From NCBI GenBank assembly GCA_009763385.1, contig CM019822.1, positions 25,724,842 to 25,788,841 of the forward strand: a stretch of 64,000 nt of DNA, given 5' to 3'. Position 1 is the stretch's first letter. Each line of letters begins with the position of its first letter. A program made the translations under genes and the position numbers. Shown one piece after another: positions 1 through 10,593 of the stretch. The notes under the pieces are model-generated. The model was not told where the DNA came from, did not search any database, and saw nothing but the letters and a program-made list of their open reading frames with translations. The DNA comes from Coix lacryma-jobi var. lacryma-jobi (lineage: Eukaryota > Streptophyta > Magnoliopsida > Poales > Poaceae).

Positions 1-815
1 CCTCTGTAACACAACGTGTGCCACAGTGGTCTGGGGCAGAGTCAAGTCTCGTTTTCACCATAAGTATGGGCGAAAGGCGCCAGTGAAGCACTGTTAACCC
101 ACGCCCTACACTGTGGCACGTCCAAGCCACGCCTCGAGGCCCAGATGCCTGCCGCTCAATCGATTTTCACGGGACTTACCCATACCTGCGGGGACTCGAG
201 CCCCCCGTAGGTGCCGCCTCGAGGCCGGCTCCCGCCCCTCGAGCCCTAACTACTTTCATGCTATTGGAGGACAGGTACCCCAAGACCCGGAGGGACCCCG
301 CTGCGTCCTGTACGTTCCGGGATGGGCGTTGTACGGCTTCCCCCTCGCCGCGCCTCCACGTCCGCGCCCAGGATGGAGGCCACGCTTCAAGGACGCTTCA
401 ACAGCAACGCCCACGTCGGCTACAATGTCTTCGACAAGACAGGGTTCCTACCCTTCTTCGTAAGGGACACAATACACCCCGACACCTGTAATACCCTTGT
501 GTAACCCTGGTCTCCCCTTGCTCTAAAAAGGGGACACCAAGGCCCTCATTCCTTCGGTCGGGAACAAACACGTTAAGACACAAGTCCACACACACACGAG
601 TCCGGACTCTGGTCCACGCTCACTGAGCTTGTATTCGCCCCTGTACAAGCACTTAGGTGCAAGTAATACAAGAACATCCTCCCCCCGCTGGACGTAGGGC
701 CTTCTTTGCCCAAACCAGGATAAATCCTTGGTCCCTCTTGCATCACCATCCAGGAAGAGAAGCACGCGATCATATTACTCGTTGGTGTCGTACCCCCGGT
801 TTCGAAACACCGACA
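1..815 (+). mobile_element. LTR of an LTR retrotransposon, left-truncated by window edge
   Basis: The sequence aligns throughout with the right two thirds of the complete solo LTR at 10594-11891: the same CTCGAG-rich stretch, the same CACGTCCAAGCCACG block, and the same 3' end AACACCGACA. Its 3' terminus at 815 abuts copia reverse-transcriptase code read on the minus strand, so this LTR inserted into that element. The promoter region reads CTCTAAAAAGG where the sister copy has CTCTATAAAAGG, so the TATA box is lost here. The element is in plus orientation. It could be the 3' LTR of a full element lying to the left, or a solo LTR; the window cannot decide. Superfamily is not certain. Confidence 0.85.
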
Positions 816-2585
816 CCCATCTTGTACCAATAACATTTGTGTTCTTTGGTCTTTCCACTAACTCCCAAACATCATTGCGGGTGAAGTTGTTCAACTCTTC
901 ATGCATTGCATTCACCCAATCAACATCCATCAAAGCTTCATCAATCTTGGTTGGCTCAATAGATGATACAAATGAGTAGTGTTCACAAAATGAAGCCAAT
1001 CTTGATCTTGTTTGCACACCTCTTCTTATGTCACCAACAATTTGATCTAAAGGATGATCTCTTGCAATGTGTGTTGGTTGGAGCACATGTTCCGGTTGAG
1101 CACTCGCACTTGTACTAGCATCATGTTGATCTTGAGAACCACTAGAGCTTGCAACATCATTGCCATGCATGGTTGGAGGAGAAAGCACTTGATCTTTGTC
1201 ATCTTCTATGTCAATCACTTGCTTTGGCCTTATATCACCAATGTCCATGTTCTTCATAGCTTCCGCCAATTGTGTTCCTCTCACATCATCTAGATTGTCT
1301 TGTTCTTCATGGGAACCATTGGTTTCATCAAACTCAACATCATGGACTTCTTCAACTATTCTTGTTGTGTTGTTCCACACTCTATAGGCTTTGCTTGTAG
1401 TGGAGTAACCAAGAAGTGTCCCTTCATCACATTTCTTCTCAAACTTTCCAAGTCTTGTGCCCTTCTTCAATATGTAACATTTGCACCCAAAGACCCGAAA
1501 GTAAGCAATGTTGGGCTTTCTATCATTGAGGAGCTCATATGGTGTCTTCTTCAATAGAGGGTGACAATAGAGTCGGTTGCTATAGTAGCAAGCCGTGTTG
1601 ATTGCTTCGGCCAAAAAGAATCACTCACATTGTATTCACTAAGCATAGATCTTGACATATCAATGAGTGTCCTATTCTTCTTTCAACTATCCCATTGGAT
1701 TGAGGTTATACTTGGCCGAGATTGATGTTTGATTCCAACTCATCACTCTTGTGTTTCTAAACTCACTTCCATTGTCACTTCTCACTTTCTTGATTCTTCT
1801 ATCAAACTCATTTTGACTTCTCTTGACAAAGGTTTTGAATACCCCAAACACTTCACTTTTGTCAACAAGAAAGAAGACCCATGTGTATCTTGTATAGTCA
1901 TCCACTATCACAAAGCCATACTTGTTTTCCCCCAATACTTGCATATGTAGTTGGTCCAAACAAGTCCATATGCAACAACTCAAGTGCATGTGTAGTGCTC
2001 ATCATTCCTTTGTTTGAATGGGTGTTTCCAACTTGCTTTCCCTTTGGCATGCACTACATAGCTTGTCCTTTTCAAAGTGAACATCTTTTAGCCCTCTCAC
2101 CATGTCATGCTTCACTAGCCTCTTTAGTTGCTTCATTCCAACATGTCCCAAGCGCCTATGCCATAGCCAACCCATGCTTGATTTGGTGAATAAGCATGTT
2201 GTCAATTGAGCTTCACTAGCATCAAAGTCCACCAAATAGAGGTTCTCATATCTAAATCCTTTGAAGATCACATCACTTCCATCAACACTCACAATCTCCA
2301 CATCATCAACACCAAATATGCATTTGAATCCCAAATCACACAATTGTGCCACTGACAACAAGTTGAAGTTGAGAGATTCCACTAATAGCACATTGGAGAT
2401 GCTCAAGTCATTTGATATTGCAATCTTTCCCAAGCCTTTGACCTTGCCTTTCTTGTTGTCACCAAATGTGATAGCATTTGCATGATCATTGCCACTAGTG
2501 TTGATTGATTTGAACATTCTACCATCTCCGGTCATGTGTTGAGTGCACCCACTATCAAGCACCCAATGCCTTCCTCCGCTTTGTA
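816..2585 (-). pseudogene. Ty1/copia pol remnant: protease, integrase, start of RT
   Basis: On the minus strand this is broken copia polyprotein code. In order it shows an aspartic protease with an LDSGCTQHMTG active site (about 2529-2560), a GAG-pre-integrase region with WLWHRRLGH and CSAC zinc ligands, an integrase core with VIVDDYTRYTW and VRSDNGSEFRN (about 1755-1910), an IN C-terminal region with a FGCKCYI motif, and the first RT residues ending at IGTRW. The RT is then cut by the LTR ending at 815. Frame changes and stops near 1990 and 1650 separate the pieces, so no functional product is expected. Domain order (integrase before RT) identifies copia rather than gypsy. The remaining RT and RNase H must lie left of the window. 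Confidence 0.9.
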
Positions 2586-4613
2586 ATTAACCTACAAAAA
2601 GGATCAATTCTTTTTAGGTACCCAAATCTTTTTGGTCCTCCAAGGTTAGTAACCAAGCTCTTGGGCACCCAAATTGCCTTCTTCTTTGGGCCAACCATGG
2701 GTGCACCAATGTACTTAGCCTTCACACCATTAGTGCCCTTAGTAAGCATATAACAAGAATCAAAGCGAATAGATGTAACATGAGCATGCTTCTTGTTTTT
2801 ATTCTTGTTAAAGCAATGTTGTTCTATATGCCCGGATTGCTTGCAACTATTGCAAAACCGACCGTTGCTCTTCACAAAATGAGTCTTGTGAGGAACAAAA
2901 GCCGCCTTGCCCTTCTTGGGGGTATAGCCAAGTCCCTCCTTGTTGAGTGGAGACCTTTGGCTACCCAGCACTTAAGCAAGCGGGCATCTCCACCATAGGC
3001 ATTGCCTAAGGCATGAGTGAGCTCATTAACCTTGTTCTTAAGGTTCTTATTTTCTACTACTAATGATGAGTTACATGTAGTAGAAGTAGACATTTTAATT
3101 GAGCTAGATGATGATGATGCATTGATAGGAGCAACAATAATAGGAGTGTAAAAAGATTCATCAAGTATATCACAAGTTACTCCTACATTGCATGTCTCCA
3201 CAACATCCTCAATCTTACTTTGATCAAGGAGGGAGGATTGGGCTTCCTTAAGCCTAGCGTGAGCTTGATCAAGCTTCTCATGGGCTTCCTCTAGCCTCTC
3301 ATGAGTAGACTTGAGCTCATCAAAGGATTGCTCAAGAGCCTTGTTGGCCTTGCGCAATTCTTTGCACTCCTTCCTCTTAGTCTCAATGTAAGAGTGAGCA
3401 TCTCGTAGCATGCTTATGAGGTCCTCCTTTGAGTACTCCTCATCATCATCACTCTCACTCTCACTCTCATTGGATGATACCTTAGTGGCCTTAGCCATGA
3501 AGCATGTCGATGGAGCGTCGAAGATAGAAGGCTTGCTTGAGATAGCAAGACTAGCCATAGCCTTCTTCTTGGTGGTCTTCCTCTCATCATCACTAGAATC
3601 ACCATCATCGCTTGAGGAAGCATCACTATCCCATGTCACAACATAGGATCCACCCTTCTTCTTTCCTTCTTCTTCTCCTTCTTCTCCTTCTTGTTCTTCT
3701 TATGATCATCTTCATCATCACTAGATTGTGGACAATCCGCAATGAAGTGATCTTTGCTCTTGCATCGATAGCATCTTCTAGTTGAGCTCTTGTATGAATC
3801 TCTTTTCTTTCTTGCCCCAAAGCTCTTCTTCTTTATGAACTTGCCAAACTTCTTGACAAAGAGAGCTATTTCTTCATCATCAAACTCATTGCTGCTTGTG
3901 CTAGCTTCATCATCACTTTCCTCCTTATTTGCTTTGCCCTTGCTCTTGATCTTGGAGGATGACGCCTTGACCGCCACAGTCTTCTTCTTCTTCTCTCCCT
4001 CTTGGGCTCCCCCATCTCGTTCCACACGGTATGTGTCTTGAGTGACCACATCACCTAGTACTTGGTTTGGGTTACCGTATCCAACCCTTCTCTCACAAGG
4101 ATTGTCACCAAGGTATCAAACCTAGGTGGCAAGCATCTCAAGAACTTGTGAGAAAAGTCCTTGTCATCCACCTTCTCACCCAACGCCTTCAAATCATTGA
4201 CAATGACTTGCAACCGCTGAAACATCTCCGGTATGCTTTCATCATCTTGCATCTTGAAGGTGGCAAGCTTGTCTTTGAGAATGTAAGCTTGGCACTCTTC
4301 ACGGCCTTGGTGCCCTCATAGGTCTCCTCTAATCTTTCCCATATCTCACTTGCACGCTCGAGATTCTTGATTTGCTCAAAAACTTTGATGTCAAATGCTT
4401 CATAGAAAAGGTTGATTGCCACATCATTCCATTGAAGCTTCTCTTCTTCTCTTGGAGTTGGATCGGCAGAGTCAATCACAACAAAGTCATGCTCGATCAC
4501 ATCCCATATCTTCCTATTCATGCCCCTTGTGAACGTGCACATCTTCCGTTCCAACAATCGAAGTTGGTGCCGTCAAAATGTGGTGGCTTCCCCATATAGT
4601 TGATTTGAGCCAT
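2586..4613 (-). pseudogene. Ty1/copia gag remnant with two CCHC zinc knuckles
   Basis: The capsid-like gag gene begins at an ATG at 4613 on the minus strand (MAQINYMGKPPHFDGTNF), 44 bases after the primer binding site. It carries a UBN2-type capsid region (NLFYEAFDIKVFEQ, IWERLEETYEGTK, LRCLPPRFDTLV), a first zinc knuckle CYRCKSKDHFIADC (about 3731-3772), a Lys- and acid-rich stretch, a long heptad-rich coiled coil (about 3230-3400) and a second knuckle CNSCKQSGHIEQHC (about 2813-2854). Frameshifts near 4557, 4250, 4050 and 2990 break it. The long gag with an internal coiled coil and two knuckles is like Maximus/SIRE elements; the clade is my inference. Nucleocapsid knuckles of this kind bind element RNA. 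Confidence 0.88.
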
Positions 4614-4656
4614 TGCAACACCGGAGGTTGTAAATCCTCAAACAAACGGTGACTTG

Positions 4657-4668
4657 GCTCTGATACCA
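4657..4668 (-). promoter_or_regulatory. Primer binding site of the copia element
   Basis: The minus strand reads TGGTATCAGAGC, the complement of the 3' end of plant initiator methionine tRNA, the usual primer for copia reverse transcription. It lies two bases inside the LTR edge and just upstream of the gag start, which fixes element orientation. Confidence 0.92.
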
Positions 4669-4670
4669 CT

Positions 4671-6770
4671 TGAAAGGTCCGAATGGCTAGAGGGGGGTGA
4701 ATAGCCAATTCAAAAATCTAGAAACCTGAAACTCAAAGCTCAAAACGAGTATCAGATTGCACAGTCGGTACTACCGACTATAGGGGTCGGTACTACCGAG
4801 GTCGGTACTACCGCTCTACAGGTCGGTACTACCGACAACCTAAAAACTGCTACGAGATCGAGATAGAGAAGATGCAAAAGTGGATCTAGCACATACCAAT
4901 ATTTCCCTAGAAGATGTAGATGAAGTTTATACCTTATCCAAGAAGTGGCTCCTCCCCAAGAGTAGATCGAGCCTTCCCACACCTAAGAACGAGAGAGGAG
5001 GGAGGAAGAACGCGAAGAACACGAGTGCAAACAAAATATCCAAGGATGCAAAATCAACAAGCACACGAGACACAAGATTTAATCCGAGGTTCGGCCACTT
5101 CACTAAGAAGAGCCTACGTCCCCGTTGTTGAGGTGACCACGAAGGTCGGAGTCTCTTTCACCTCCTTGCCTCACTCAAGCAACCACAAAGGCTAGTTGAG
5201 TTTCTTCACTAAGAATCAGAGGGTAATACAAACACTTCGGAGTGCCCTCACAAATGAGTCAATCACGGGCAACGACCGAAGAACACCTAACCGGCTAGAG
5301 TTCCAAGAACTCAAGAGTAAAGAACACAATCAAGCCGGAGAGATGTTGGATCCAAGTGCTCAAGACGTAGATCGATGCTTCTCACTCTCTAATCTCACTT
5401 CCCTAGCTCAAAGCTTGCAAGAGATTCACTCTAGAATCAAAGGGGGAGAGAGAGGAGGTTAGTCAACACTTGGGAGCTCTCTTTCTTGAGTTTGGGCGCA
5501 AGGAATGGGAGAGGTAACCGAAAGAAGCCGGCCGAGCGGCTATTTAAACAAGACATGCTGCGCCACGGTCGGTAGTACCGACCCCCTTGGTCGGTAGTAC
5601 CGACCGTACTCAATACGACCATTACAGCGACCGTTGACCAGATGGAACAACCGACCCTTGGTCGGTACCACCGCGGGCGGTAGTACCGAGGTTATGGCGG
5701 TACTACCGCCAGGCCAAATCGGCCGCGAACAGAGAGCTCTGCGAAAAACAAGTTACTACCGACCAGGGTCGGTAGCACCGAGGGCGGTACTACCGAGGTT
5801 ATGGCGGTACGACCTCTAGGCCAAAACTAGATCTACACAGAGAGCTTGAAAAACCACTTCGAACCTCGGTACTACCGACACCCTGGTCAGTACTACCGAG
5901 TCCGGTACTACTGAGGTTATGGCGGTACTACCGGTAGGCCAAAAACTCCCCCGAACAGAGAGTTTTGCGATCTGCTCACGGAGGGGTCGGTAGTACCGAG
6001 GTTATGGCGGTACTACCGGCCTCAGGGTCGGTAGTAGGGTCGACACTACCTCTAGGCCAAAACTGACCTGCGCGCTAAAACGACCATAACTCTTAGCTCC
6101 GAACTCCGATTTCGATGATCTTGGACATTTTGGAAAGCTTATTCAGAGGGCTACACATACCACATGAATACAAGATCCAAATCACAAAGGATTAGTACAG
6201 AATTCTAATCCAAGATCCATCGCTTCTCTTTTTCAAACAAAGACTTCTCCGAAAACTTCTCCGAGTTGATTCAATTCAACTCCAACACCTTCTCCTTTGC
6301 AAATGTGCCAACACCACCAAGTGTATACAACCTTGTGCATGTGTGTTAGCATTTTCACAAACATTTTTCAAGGATTTTCACTTGCTCTCACCACGCCACT
6401 CGATCCTAGTAACAACACAAAGTTAGATCGCTCAACGTGGCACTAGAAGTTAGACGTCATGAGCACTTTTCACCACATCTAGCTAGCCTAATTTATATCC
6501 CTCTTGATAGTCCGGCTTGCTATACTCAAGATTAAAGAAAGAAATAATCTACCACTTGAGCAAGGCATCTTTTCTCTTCTTCATTTCACCAATGGTAGAG
6601 CACTTGATCACTTAAGTGCTTGTGGCCACCACCATCCTCCATGGTTGCCACTTTGCTAACTCCACCAATGGCTTGATCATCATCCTTTTCCATTAGCTAC
6701 ACACATGCTTCACAAAAGGATTAAACCAAAATAGGTTTCATCAATTAACCAAAACCAAACTAGGGCTTCA
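4671..6770 (-). mobile_element. 5' LTR of the Maximus/SIRE-like copia element
   Basis: On the plus strand the LTR runs from TGAAAGGTCC to AGGGCTTCA, giving TG...CA ends and about 2.1 kb. The inner edge is set by the PBS two bases away. The outer end (minus-strand TGAAGCCCTAGTTTGG) resembles the well-known start of this grass LTR family. The interior holds a cluster of near-palindromic CGGTACTACCG motifs (see separate entry). The matching 3' LTR would lie left of the window, so insertion age cannot be estimated here. The outer boundary is less certain than the inner one because no target-site duplication can be compared. Confidence 0.82.
4761..6045. repeat. Clustered CGGTACTACCG palindrome repeats inside the copia LTR
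   Basis: About nineteen copies of a CGGTA-N-TACCG motif or a one-base variant occur in two clusters, 4761-4840 (four copies) and 5565-6045 (about fifteen). In the second cluster a longer segment containing GAGGTTATGGCGGTAC recurs at about 5688, 5795, 5913 and 5998, so part of it is an irregular tandem array with unit near 85-118 bp. Each motif is a hyphenated palindrome. Confidence 0.85.
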
Positions 6771-7168
6771 GGGGGCACCTCTCGCCTAGCGCCTAAGCGC
6801 GCCGAGGCGCCGCCTATGCGCCGCCTAGCGGAACAGAGGACAGGGTCTGGGTAGAGATCTTGCTGTTTAGAAAAAAAATTCTCGGTCTGAACCTGGTCCA
6901 AAATGGTTATTTTAGTTGTTTTACACTATAATAAATTATGCGGGCGACACGACCAGGCCCGGACCCAGCCCGAGCCCGACCCAAAAATAATAGGCCCAAC
7001 TCGTCCAGTGGACGGAAATGGACGAGATTTTTTTGACCTGGCCCGAACCAGGCCCGAAACATAAAATGCTCAAGTCTACTACGCACTGAGTCTGTCGACC
7101 CTTCTTGGCAATGGTGAAATGGTTGGTCTTCTTTTTATTTACGGATGCCTCCGATAGTCTAACTGAAC
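6771..7168. other. Unassigned 0.4-kb sequence between two mobile elements
   Basis: This holds a GC-rich CGCCTAGCGCC-type palindromic stretch (6781-6832) and then AT-rich sequence with repeated GGCCCG/CCCGAC words (6950-7060). A minus-strand frame of 82 codons crosses it, but it has no recognisable domain and looks like chance. No gene is supported. Confidence 0.4.
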
Positions 7169-7182
7169 TCCTCGCCCAGCCC

Positions 7183-7959
7183 ACTCCACATTAAGTCACC
7201 GCCTCTAGGGCTTAGGGCGTGAATAGCCGCCGCTTTCGCCTTCTCCACAGCTGGTCCCCTCCCTCCTCCTTCGGAGGACGAAGAGAGTAGGGATCCATCG
7301 TTTTAAAGTTTTCTAATAGATCGAGTCCTCTATTAGGATTTCTCCATACCAAGGATCTTGGTACTGGGGGTCTACTTCCCCCTCCTTCCCGGTGACGATG
7401 AGGAGGTAGGGTGGATCTGGTCTCTCCATGGTGGCTCCGTTAAAGATGAGGGCGATAATTCGGCGTCAACATCTCCATCGACAAAGACAACATGAAGACT
7501 TTTGTTTTCGGGCTTCGGCATCAAGACGGAGATGATGTCACCGCCATGGAATAATTTTCTCCAGTCCCTTTTTCGTTTTGTTGTAATTGGATCTGGCCAC
7601 GATGAAGGACTAAGGACTAGGAAGAATAATTTTCACATCAGTCTTCCTCGTTCTTCGGTGGCAGAAAGAAGAAGGAAGACACAAGAAAGAATAAGTTTCT
7701 CAACTCCGCCTGTAGGAATGTTGGCTGCCCGTTGGGCGTCTATTCTCTGGCCTAAAACAATTGTTGTCGAATATTTGTCTGTACGGTCATCCATACGAAG
7801 CGTCAAACAGGTTTAGATTTGAGAGTTTAAGTCTTTTCACAGCGTGGGTATAATATAGATGAGAATCAATTTCTGAATACATGTTTTTTTTCAGAGTACC
7901 TATAATATGATGATGTACCCGGCTATAATCTAATAATTCTTCTTTCATCTCAAAAAAAA
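7183..7959 (+). mobile_element. Poly(A) retroposon, copy 1 of 3
   Basis: A 777-bp unit ending in a short poly(A) run is flanked by an imperfect 14-bp target-site duplication (TCCTCGCCCAGCCC at 7169-7182, TCCTCGCCCTGCCC at 7960-7973). The last 0.65 kb aligns with copies at 17974-18602 (minus) and 42369-43194 (plus). Shared landmarks are GGGATCCATCG, ATGGAATAATTTTCTCC, TTCGGTGGCAGAAAGAAG, GGCCTAAAACAATTGTTG and the terminal TTCTTCTTTC before the A-run. Structure fits LINE-driven target-primed reverse transcription. I see no RT code and no clear tRNA-type promoter, so it looks non-autonomous. A 104-codon frame inside is not preserved between copies. Confidence 0.85.
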
Positions 7960-8137
7960 TCCTCGCCCTGCCCTCATGTGCGCAAAAGGGTCCCCTTGTG
8001 TAATCTGAAAATGTGTAAGACTATTTATTAGACCCAAATTTCTAGCAATCTTTGACTTTTAATTTCATGAATAAGTAAACTACACATTCAGAGTATTGGA
8101 TGCCTTTCTTTAATTAGGTCACTCACAATATAAATTC

Positions 8138-8291
8138 TAGAGTCTAAATCTATTTATTATCTCGAAGATATCATAGATTTGAAGTCTAAATAAGACTTGA
8201 AATTTTGGTTTTTCTCCTTGTCTTTAATAAATATACTGTCATATTAATAAAATACTATAAATAAGAGAATAATAAATAGATTTAGACTCTA
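8138..8291. mobile_element. Short MITE-like inverted repeat
   Basis: A 154-bp AT-rich segment has perfect 23-bp terminal inverted repeats: 8138-8160 starts TAGAGTCTAAATC and 8269-8291 is its exact reverse complement. If the outermost TA on each side is the target duplication, it fits a Tc1/mariner-type MITE. The family is not otherwise recognised. Confidence 0.65.
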
Positions 8292-8815
8292 TACGAGTCT
8301 GTTTTGTTTCACCGTCGATAAGCTCACTGGCACCGACGTCGGGTACAAAGCACTCGGGCTGGGCATGCAGGTCCTAGTTGCACAACCATGTACGCTAATG
8401 TTTATTTGAAACACAAATGTTGTTTCAATGTGTTGGACCATATGCCTATAGTTGTTTAGATTTACTTTCTTTTGATGAACCGAAGGAGAAATAATGAAAA
8501 GAGCGCACGCGTACATAAATGGGATCGGAAGAAGAAAACAAAGAAATTCTGAATACACATAAATTTTTGAGTTATTTTTTCCATGTTACAATATGTGTTA
8601 GGTTTGTATGAGTAATTTTTTTTTGTTCCGGTGCTACCCACGCGCATCTGCTTAGAAATAATGCATGTTACAAAAAAAACATTACTTTTTTGGAGTTTCG
8701 CGTGTCCTAATCCTCTTCTCGTAATTGAAGAACACCCTTGGACGATAGGAATCTACAAGACAATGATAACAAAACCAGCATGCCATTCTTTAAATTATGA
8801 ATAACTAAAGTTATT
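8292..8815. other. Gene-free AT-rich spacer
   Basis: No gene, RNA or clear repeat boundary is visible. Minus-strand frames of 60-90 codons crossing it have no family features and overlap low-complexity T-rich runs. Confidence 0.4.
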
Positions 8816-8819
8816 TTTT

Positions 8820-9830
8820 TACGGTTCAACTTTCTGTGGAGGCGGCGACAACATTGCTGTAGCGGTGTACGCGTGGAGCGCTTGCGTGGAATCGCGGCGA
8901 GCATTGTACGCGTGGAGAGGCTCACATGCATCAACACGGACGACGACCTTGCTCCATAGATGGTGGCTGCGTTGCTGCAGCGCCATATGCGTGGGACGCT
9001 TGCGTGGAGGCGCGACCGGCAGCGTGCACGTGGAGGCTCGCGTGCGTGGATCCGGACGACAGGGGCTCGCGTGCGTGGCGACAGGTGTTTTTTTTTCATG
9101 CGTGCATGAGTCTCGCCTCCGTAGAGTCAGACGGTGGCCTCGGATCGCGGATAGCGATTGACCGGCCTTGTCTGCGTCCGTAGAGTCAGACGGTGGCCTT
9201 GGATCGCGAACGGTGGCCTCGTAGTTGGGATCGCGGACGACATCTTCGTGAGCGCGACATGGGATCGCGCACGGTTTGCGTGGAGGCGCGAGCGGCGGCG
9301 TGCGCGTGGAGGCTTGCTTGTATGGACGCAGACGGCGACCTCGCTGCACGACGGACGACGGGCTCGTGTGCGTGGCAGCGGATGTTTTCTGCGCGTGCAT
9401 AAGTCTCGCCTGCGTCCGTAGAGTCTGACGACGGCCTCAGATCGCGAACGGCGATTAGCCGGTCTCGCCTGCGTCCGTGGAGTCGGATGGCGGCCTCGGG
9501 TCACGGACGGCGATTGGCCGGACTTGCCTGTCCATGGAGTCGGAAGACGGCCTTGGATCGCGGACGGCGATTGGCCGGCCTTGCCTGCGTCTGTGGAGTC
9601 GGACGACGGCCTCGGATCGTGGACGGCGATTGGCCGGCCTTGCCTGTGTCCGTGGAGTCAGATGACGGCCTCAGATCGCGGACGACGTCTTTCTGAGCGC
9701 GACGTGGGATCGCGCACGACGATTGTTCGGCCTCACGGACGACATCCTCGTGAGCGCGTCTAGGCTCGCGCAAGGCAATTGGTCGGCCTCAATGCTGAGA
9801 TCATGTACGACGGCCTCGTATTTTTTTCTG
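8820..9830. repeat. GC-rich minisatellite block, unit about 59 bp
   Basis: A unit containing GAGTC, GACGG, CCTCGGATCGCGGACGGCGATTGG-like and CCTTGCCTGCGTCCGT-like words recurs at about 9123, 9183, 9420, 9480, 9537, 9596 and 9655. The last five starts are spaced 57-60 bp, forming a true tandem array; the first two are separated from it by a 180-bp variant. Before them (8860-9110) looser repeats of CGTGGAG and TACGCGTGG occur. Long frames are open on both strands (up to 193 codons) because the unit is GC-rich and stop-poor; their proteins are repetitive Arg/Ala/Ser strings with no domain, so I do not call a gene. Confidence 0.8.
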
Positions 9831-9834
9831 TGTT

Positions 9835-10588
9835 TTTTCTTCTGCGGCGACCTTGTTTTGTGATTTTTTTTCCCTTACGTGAAGGTGGAAGATATATACC
9901 ATACATCTAATTTGGTCCGTTAGATGTGAGCGAGTAAGATGAGAGAAAGTTATGAAACAAATTGGATTTATTATGGAGTTTGTTTTGTGAGTATGGATTT
10001 AGTAAAATTATCTTAGCAGGGGAGATTTCTTTAGTACACCAAACGATAAAAAGATCATACTTTAATTGGGTAGATTAATAATTAAATCCATGTCTAAGTC
10101 TTCAAGAAAAATAAATATATGTGAATCTTTAAAAATTATAACGGTAGCAAAAAATACTGATATATTATTATTTTACATTAGCTTATCTCCAAGAAAATTT
10201 GACCAACGTAAAGTACTGATATATTATCATTTTACTTTAGTTTATCTCCAAGAACCGATAGTCACATGGACGGTTCAATTTAAAAAAGGTAAAACTCAAC
10301 ACCGTCCGGGGTTCCAACCGATGACTGCAGGGTCGGATGTAGGGGCCTTGATGCGGGCGTGCGAAGATGTGAGTGATGATGATACCATACACTGGATTTT
10401 GGCCATTAGATTTGAATGAGTAAAGAGAAACAAAGATTGATAATCAATCTGGATGGTTGATTTTTACGGAGTTATATTTCTGGGTATATTTTCTGGGGTG
10501 TGTAGAGGAGGACCATCTCAGCGGGAGAGGTTTTCTTTGGTACACCAAGTAAAGAGAAGAGATGGTGCTTTAGTAGAGTAGATATACA
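9835..10588. other. AT-rich spacer with diverged direct repeats
   Basis: Two diverged copies of an end-like sequence are present. One is at 9890-10083 (ACCATACATCTAATTTGG through GTACACCAAACGATAAAAAG) and one is at 10385-10588 (ACCATACACTGGATTTTGG through GTACACCAAGTAAAGAG). Between them a 38-bp block (TACTGATATATTAT...CTCCAAGAA) is tandemly doubled at 10157-10194 and 10216-10252. This looks like transposon-end debris; no coding gene is supported. Confidence 0.45.
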
Positions 10589-10593
10589 CCAAG

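Noticed and set aside
8819..9773. Protein genes on either strand (frames up to 193 codons)
   Set aside because: The frames come from a stop-poor GC-rich minisatellite; products are repetitive and lack any domain, and openness is equal on both strands.
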